64,000 bases of DNA. Source: Arbacia lixula. Its lineage: Eukaryota > Echinodermata > Echinoidea > Arbacioida > Arbaciidae. Shown piece after piece: positions 58,389 to 64,000 of this stretch. The position numbers were made by a program, and so were the translations under genes. The notes beneath the pieces were generated by a model. That model had not been told where the DNA came from, searched no databases, and worked only from the letters and a program-made list of their open reading frames with translations. Position 1 is the first letter of the stretch, and each line of letters starts with the position of its first letter. The stretch lies in the NCBI GenBank assembly GCA_963669155.1, contig OZ022597.1, forward strand, positions 5,680,880-5,744,879, in the 5' to 3' direction.

Positions 58389-58508
58389 GCCTACGACCAT
58401 ACCACGCTGAACATACTGGTTCTCGTCCGATCACCGAAGTCAAGCAGCGTAGGGCCCGGTTAGTACTTGGATGGGAGACCGCCTGGGAATACCGGGTGTT
58501 GTAGGCTT
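58389..58508 (+). rRNA. 5S rRNA: 5S rRNA gene, C29T variant
   Basis: C29T (AACATACTGG), the only one seen. Spacer T/c/ins-; next +550. Confidence 0.97.
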
Positions 58509-58938
58509 TTTGCTAAGTGGAAGTATGTCTCGCGTTTTTTTCACCTTCCCTTTACTCATTTTTTTTTTCACCTACCACTTTCTCTTCCTCACCTTTTTGA
58601 ATTAATTTTCTTGCTCTTCTCTTGCATTCAGGCTTTTCATTTTTCTTTTCAAGCAATCAATTCACCTTGCTTAGCCTTCAACTTAACCCTAACCGCCACT
58701 CGCCTGGTAAAACAAATTACTATTGAAAGGAGCGCCCTCTCATTGCAAGTAGCAAGAAGCAAAGAGTGGAAGATTGAAAAAGAAAATGGAAGATGGAAAA
58801 CCTGAAGGAAAGGTTGCAAGGAATAACAAAATTATATTGTCTCTAAAAGAAGAAAAAATAAATTCTCGTACTAAGAAATGAAAAGAATCAGGAGAGGCGC
58901 CAGTTAAGCATGTCACTTAGTGATTCACTGCAGTCTTT

Positions 58939-59058
58939 GCCTACGACCATACCACGCTGAACATACCGGTTCTCGTCCGATCACCGAAGTCAAGCAGCGT
59001 AGGGCCCGGTTAGTACTTGGATGGGAGACCGCCTGGGAATACCGGGTGTTGTAGGCTT
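58939..59058 (+). rRNA. 5S rRNA: 5S rRNA gene
   Basis: Reference sequence. Spacer a/ins+ with CTCATTCTC and TTTTTTAATTAATT; next +555. Confidence 0.98.
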
Positions 59059-59493
59059 TTTGCTAAGTGGAAGTATGTCTCGCGTTTTTTTCACCTTCCC
59101 TTTACTCATTTTTTTTTTCACCTACCACTTTCTCATTCTCACCTTTTTTAATTAATTTTCTTGCTCTTCTCTTGCATTCAGGCTTTTCATTTTTATTTTC
59201 AAGCAATCAATTCACCTTGCTTAGCCTTCAACTTAACCCTAACCGCCACTCGCCTGGTAAAACAAATTACTATTGAAAGGAGCGCCCTCTCATTGCAAGT
59301 AGCAAGAAGCAAAGAGTGGAAGATTGAAAACGAAAATAAAATGGAAGATGGAAAACCTGAAGGAAAGGTTGCAAGGAATAACAAAATTATATTGTCTCTA
59401 AAAGAAGAAAAACTAAATTCTCTTACTAAGAAATGAAAAGAATCAGGAGAGGCGCCAGTTAAGCATGTCACTTAGTGATTCACTGCAGTCTTT

Positions 59494-59613
59494 GCCTACG
59501 ACCATACCACGCTGAACATACCGGTTCTCGTCCGATCACCGAAGTCAAGCAGCGTAGGGCCCGGTTAGTACTTGGATGGGAGACCGCCTGGGAATACCGG
59601 GTGTTGTAGGCTT
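59494..59613 (+). rRNA. 5S rRNA: 5S rRNA gene
   Basis: Reference sequence. Spacer P/t/ins-; next +551. Confidence 0.98.
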
Positions 59614-60044
59614 TTTGCTAAGTGGAAGTATGTCTCGCGTTTTTTTCACCTTCCCTTTACTCATTTTTTTTTTTCACCTACCACTTCCTCATCCTCACCT
59701 TTTTGAATTAATTTTCTTGCTCTTCTCTTGCATTCAGGCTTTTCATTTTTTTTTTCAAGCAATCAATTCACCTTGCTTAGCCTTCAACTTAACCCTAACC
59801 GCCACTCGCCTGGTAAAACAAATTACTATTGAAAGGAGCGCCCTCTCATTGCAAGTAGCAAGAAGCAAAGAGTGGAAGATTGAAAAAGAAAATGGAAGAT
59901 GGAAAACCTGAAGGAAAGGTTGCAAGGAATAACAAAATTATATTGTCTCTAAAAGAAGAAAAACTAAATTCTCTTACTAAGAAATGAAAAGAATCAGGAG
60001 AGGCGCCAGTTAAGCATGTCACTTAGTGATTCACTGCAGTCTTT

Positions 60045-60164
60045 GCCTACGACCATACCACGCTGAACATACCGGTTCTCGTCCGATCACCGAAGTCAAG
60101 CAGCGTAGGGCCCGGTTAGTACTTGGATGGGAGACCGCCTGGGAATACCGGGTGTTGTAGGCTT
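60045..60164 (+). rRNA. 5S rRNA: 5S rRNA gene
   Basis: Reference sequence. Spacer T/c with an ins+ variant reading CGAAAAGAAAATGGAAGG and the GTAC tail; next +555. Confidence 0.98.
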
Positions 60165-60599
60165 TTTGCTAAGTGGAAGTATGTCTCGCGTTTTTTTCAC
60201 CTTCCCTTTACTCATTTTTTTTTTCACCTACCACTTTCTCTTCCTCACCTTTTTGAATTAATTTTCTTGCTCTTCTCTTGCATTCAGGCTTTTCATTTTT
60301 CTTTTCAAGCAATCAATTCACCTTGCTTAGCCTTCAACTTAACCCTAACCGCCACTCGCCTGGTAAAACAAATTACTATTGAAAGGAGCGCCCTCTCATT
60401 GCAAGTAGCAAGAAGCAAAGAGTGGAAGATTGAAAACGAAAAGAAAATGGAAGGTGGAAAACCTGAAGGAAAGGTTGCAAGGAATAACAAAATTATATTG
60501 TCTCTAAAAGAAGAAAAAATAAATTCTCGTACTAAGAAATGAAAAGAATCAGGAGAGGCGCCAGTTAAGCATGTCACTTAGTGATTCACTGCAGTCTTT

Positions 60600-60719
60600 G
60601 CCTACGACCATACCACGCTGAACATACCGGTTCTCGTCCGATCACCGAAGTCAAGCAGCGTAGGGCCCGGTTAGTACTTGGATGGGAGACCGCCTGGGAA
60701 TACCGGGTGTTGTAGGCTT
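60600..60719 (+). rRNA. 5S rRNA: 5S rRNA gene
   Basis: Reference sequence. Spacer A/c/ins+; next +556. Confidence 0.98.
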
Positions 60720-61155
60720 TTTGCTAAGTGGAAGTATGTCTCGCGTTTTTTTCACCTTCCCTTTACTCATTTTTTTTTTTCACCTACCACTTTCTCATCC
60801 TCACCTTTTTGAATTAATTTTCTTGCTCTTCTCTTGCATTCAGGCTTTTCATTTTTCTTTTCAAGCAATCAATTCACCTTGCTTAGCCTTCAACTTAACC
60901 CTAACCGCCACTCGCCTGGTAAAACAAATTACTATTGAAAGGAGCGCCCTCTCATTGCAAGTAGCAAGAAGCAAAGAGTGGAAGATTGAAAACGAAAATA
61001 AAATGGAAGATGGAAAACCTGAAGGAAAGGTTGCAAGGAATAACAAAATTATATTGTCTCTAAAAGAAGAAAAACTAAATTCTCTTACTAAGAAATGAAA
61101 AGAATCAGGAGAGGCGCCAGTTAAGCATGTCACTTAGTGATTCACTGCAGTCTTT

Positions 61156-61275
61156 GCCTACGACCATACCACGCTGAACATACCGGTTCTCGTCCGATCA
61201 CCGAAGTCAAGCAGCGTAGGGCCCGGTTAGTACTTGGATGGGAGACCGCCTGGGAATACCGGGTGTTGTAGGCTT
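61156..61275 (+). rRNA. 5S rRNA: 5S rRNA gene
   Basis: Reference sequence. Spacer P/c/ins- with one extra G (CACCTTGGCTTAG); next +552. Confidence 0.98.
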
Positions 61276-61707
61276 TTTGCTAAGTGGAAGTATGTCTCGC
61301 GTTTTTTTCACCTTCCCTTTACTCATTTTTTTTTTTCACCTACCACTTCCTCATCCTCACCTTTTTGAATTAATTTTCTTGCTCTTCTCTTGCATTCAGG
61401 CTTTTCATTTTTCTTTTCAAGCAATCAATTCACCTTGGCTTAGCCTTCAACTTAACCCTAACCGCCACTCGCCTGGTAAAACAAATTACTATTGAAAGGA
61501 GCGCCCTCTCATTGCAAGTAGCAAGAAGCAAAGAGTGGAAGATTGAAAAAGAAAATGGAAGATGGAAAACCTGAAGGAAAGGTTGCAAGGAATAACAAAA
61601 TTATATTGTCTCTAAAAGAAGAAAAAATAAATTCTCGTACTAAGAAATGAAAAGAATCAGGAGAGGCGCCAGTTAAGCATGTCACTTAGTGATTCACTGC
61701 AGTCTTT

Positions 61708-61827
61708 GCCTACGACCATACCACGCTGAACATACCGGTTCTCGTCCGATCACCGAAGTCAAGCAGCGTAGGGCCCGGTTAGTACTTGGATGGGAGACCG
61801 CCTGGGAATACCGGGTGTTGTAGGCTT
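61708..61827 (+). rRNA. 5S rRNA: 5S rRNA gene
   Basis: Reference sequence. Spacer T/c/ins+; next +556. Confidence 0.98.
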
Positions 61828-62263
61828 TTTGCTAAGTGGAAGTATGTCTCGCGTTTTTTTCACCTTCCCTTTACTCATTTTTTTTTTTCACCTACCACTT
61901 TCTCTTCCTCACCTTTTTGAATTAATTTTCTTGCTCTTCTCTTGCATTCAGGCTTTTCATTTTTCTTTTCAAGCAATCAATTCACCTTGCTTAGCCTTCA
62001 ACTTAACCCTAACCGCCACTCGCCTGGTAAAACAAATTACTATTGAAAGGAGCGCCCTCTCATTGCAAGTAGCAAGAAGCAAAGAGTGGAAGATTGAAAA
62101 CGAAAATAAAATGGAAGATGGAAAACCTGAAGGAAAGGTTGCAAGGAATAACAAAATTATATTGTCTCTAAAAGAAGAAAAACTAAATTCTCTTACTAAG
62201 AAATGAAAAGAATCAGGAGAGGCGCCAGTTAAGCATGTCACTTAGTGATTCACTGCAGTCTTT

Positions 62264-62383
62264 GCCTACGACCATACCACGCTGAACATACCGGTTCTCG
62301 TCCGATCACCGAAGTCAAGCAGCGTAGGGCCCGGTTAGTACTTGGATGGGAGACCGCCTGGGAATACCGGGTGTTGTAGGCTT
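62264..62383 (+). rRNA. 5S rRNA: 5S rRNA gene
   Basis: Reference sequence. Spacer P/a/ins- with private AATAGAAGATGG and AAAGCATCAGG; next +551. Confidence 0.98.
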
Positions 62384-62814
62384 TTTGCTAAGTGGAAGTA
62401 TGTCTCGCGTTTTTTTCACCTTCCCTTTACTCATTTTTTTTTTTCACCTACCACTTCCTCATCCTCACCTTTTTGAATTAATTTTCTTGCTCTTCTCTTG
62501 CATTCAGGCTTTTCATTTTTATTTTCAAGCAATCAATTCACCTTGCTTAGCCTTCAACTTAACCCTAACCGCCACTCGCCTGGTAAAACAAATTACTATT
62601 GAAAGGAGCGCCCTCTCATTGCAAGTAGCAAGAAGCAAAGAGTGGAAGATTGAAAAAGAAAATAGAAGATGGAAAACCTGAAGGAAAGGTTGCAAGGAAT
62701 AACAAAATTATATTGTCTCTAAAAGAAGAAAAACTAAATTCTCTTACTAAGAAATGAAAAGCATCAGGAGAGGCGCCAGTTAAGCATGTCACTTAGTGAT
62801 TCACTGCAGTCTTT

Positions 62815-62934
62815 GCCTACGACCATACCACGCTGAACATACCGGTTCTCGTCCGATCACCGAAGTCAAGCAGCGTAGGGCCCGGTTAGTACTTGGATGG
62901 GAGACCGCCTGGGAATACCGGGTGTTGTAGGCTT
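62815..62934 (+). rRNA. 5S rRNA: 5S rRNA gene
   Basis: Reference sequence. Spacer P/a/ins-; next +550. Confidence 0.98.
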
Positions 62935-63364
62935 TTTGCTAAGTGGAAGTATGTCTCGCGTTTTTTTCACCTTCCCTTTACTCATTTTTTTTTTCACCTA
63001 CCACTTCCTCATCCTCACCTTTTTGAATTAATTTTCTTGCTCTTCTCTTGCATTCAGGCTTTTCATTTTTATTTTCAAGCAATCAATTCACCTTGCTTAG
63101 CCTTCAACTTAACCCTAACCGCCACTCGCCTGGTAAAACAAATTACTATTGAAAGGAGCGCCCTCTCATTGCAAGTAGCAAGAAGCAAAGAGTGGAAGAT
63201 TGAAAAAGAAAATGGAAGATGGAAAACCTGAAGGAAAGGTTGCAAGGAATAACAAAATTATATTGTCTCTAAAAGAAGAAAAAATAAATTCTCGTACTAA
63301 GAAATGAAAAGAATCAGGAGAGGCGCCAGTTAAGCATGTCACTTAGTGATTCACTGCAGTCTTT

Positions 63365-63484
63365 GCCTACGACCATACCACGCTGAACATACCGGTTCTC
63401 GTCCGATCACCGAAGTCAAGCAGCGTAGGGCCCGGTTAGTACTTGGATGGGAGACCGCCTGGGAATACCGGGTGTTGTAGGCTT
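63365..63484 (+). rRNA. 5S rRNA: 5S rRNA gene
   Basis: Reference sequence. Spacer T/c/ins-; next +550. Confidence 0.98.
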
Positions 63485-63914
63485 TTTGCTAAGTGGAAGT
63501 ATGTCTCGCGTTTTTTTCACCTTCCCTTTACTCATTTTTTTTTTCACCTACCACTTTCTCTTCCTCACCTTTTTGAATTAATTTTCTTGCTCTTCTCTTG
63601 CATTCAGGCTTTTCATTTTTCTTTTCAAGCAATCAATTCACCTTGCTTAGCCTTCAACTTAACCCTAACCGCCACTCGCCTGGTAAAACAAATTACTATT
63701 GAAAGGAGCGCCCTCTCATTGCAAGTAGCAAGAAGCAAAGAGTGGAAGATTGAAAAAGAAAATGGAAGATGGAAAACCTGAAGGAAAGGTTGCAAGGAAT
63801 AACAAAATTATATTGTCTCTAAAAGAAGAAAAAATAAATTCTCGTACTAAGAAATGAAAAGAATCAGGAGAGGCGCCAGTTAAGCATGTCACTTAGTGAT
63901 TCACTGCAGTCTTT

Positions 63915-64000
63915 GCCTACGACCATACCACGCTGAACATACCGGTTCTCGTCCGATCACCGAAGTCAAGCAGCGTAGGGCCCGGTTAGTACTTGGATGG
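63915..64000 (+). rRNA. 5S rRNA: 5S rRNA gene, cut by window end
   Basis: Nucleotides 1-86 match the reference sequence. The rest lies beyond the window, so the array continues. Confidence 0.95.

Larger units (their letters stand above)
13636..64000 (+). repeat. 5S rDNA tandem array, continues past the window
   Basis: Head-to-tail units, most 550, 551, 555 or 556 bp, each a 120-nt 5S gene plus a roughly 430-bp spacer. Spacer marks used in the gene entries are as follows. First mark: P = CACTTCCTCATCC, A = ACTTTCTCATCC, T = ACTTTCTCTTCC, H = A-type with CACCCACC before it. Second mark: c, a or t in ATTTTT(c/a/t)TTTT. Third mark: ins+ = GAAAACGAAAATAAAATGG, ins- = GAAAAAGAAAATGG, st = GAAAAATAAAATGG. 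In the unit starting at 22550 a second T7 tract lies at unit nt 147-153, a T11 tract at 171-181 and the telomere-like TTAACCCTAACC at 296-307. Spacers show no other gene. Confidence 0.98.

Noticed and set aside
15376..62241. Minus-strand 90-codon ORFs repeated through the array
   Set aside because: They exist only in units with the 5-6 bp insertion and are the reverse reading of the purine-rich spacer half. No start context or independent conservation.
14143..63781. Dozens of plus-strand ORFs of 85-139 codons, one per array unit
   Set aside because: They start inside the 5S gene and run into the spacer. Their frame depends on the length of the T tract, codons follow the spacer's base skew, and they simply recur with the repeat.
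13636..64000. CRISPR array or bacterial repeat system
   Set aside because: The repeated part is a eukaryotic 5S gene and the whole 550-bp unit repeats, with no unique spacers.
13636..64000. A second RNA gene (snRNA, tRNA, SL RNA) in the 5S spacer
   Set aside because: Linked small RNA genes occur in some animals, but I saw no tRNA boxes, Sm site or snRNA sequence in the spacer on either strand.

Overview
The window is eukaryotic nuclear DNA. Coding exons are split by GT-AG introns, and a long tandem array of 5S rRNA genes follows. The 5S sequence is metazoan. From memory it looks closest to ambulacrarian (echinoderm or hemichordate) 5S, which I could not verify. No bacterial operon, CRISPR array or recognisable autonomous mobile element is present.

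Positions 1-1680 are AT-rich and hold a minisatellite with a 416-bp higher-order period. Positions 1685-7410 hold one multi-exon gene on the minus strand. Eight introns inside its coding region can be placed from splice signals and matching phases, and one more lies in the 5' UTR. Its product would be about 1,378 residues: two N-terminal C2H2 zinc fingers, a Pro/Ser linker, a Cys-bearing DUF6729-like region, a block with DDE-transposase-like aspartates, an acidic stretch and a conserved C-terminal domain ending in a small Cys/basic motif. One apparent single-base frameshift lies just after the zinc fingers. Positions 7411-7660 and 8190-8290 are CpG-rich and promoter-like. They are interrupted by one orphan 5S repeat unit (7637-8192) bounded by an 8-bp direct repeat. 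Positions 8300-9700 hold low-complexity DNA and a roughly 70-bp tandem repeat.

Positions 9730-13340 hold two further partial copies of the same gene family, on the same strand. Copy 2 keeps an intact large last exon and a frameshifted exon before it. Copy 3 keeps decayed versions of three exons plus the truncated start of the last one. The locus is therefore a tandem family with birth-and-death evolution. A gap of exactly 200 N (13436-13635) separates it from the array, so their adjacency rests on scaffolding.

From 13636 to the window end is a head-to-tail 5S rDNA array on the plus strand. It has 92 gene positions: 89 full-length, two identically truncated, one cut by the window end. The usual unit is 550-556 bp, with a 120-nt gene and a roughly 430-bp spacer. 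Nested higher-order repeats (11 units/6,051 bp twice; 4 units/2,208 bp twice; 4 units/about 2,060 bp twice; a two-unit alternation) and sequence variants inside the 5S gene record recent unequal exchange. All ORFs in the array are by-products of repeated spacer DNA.
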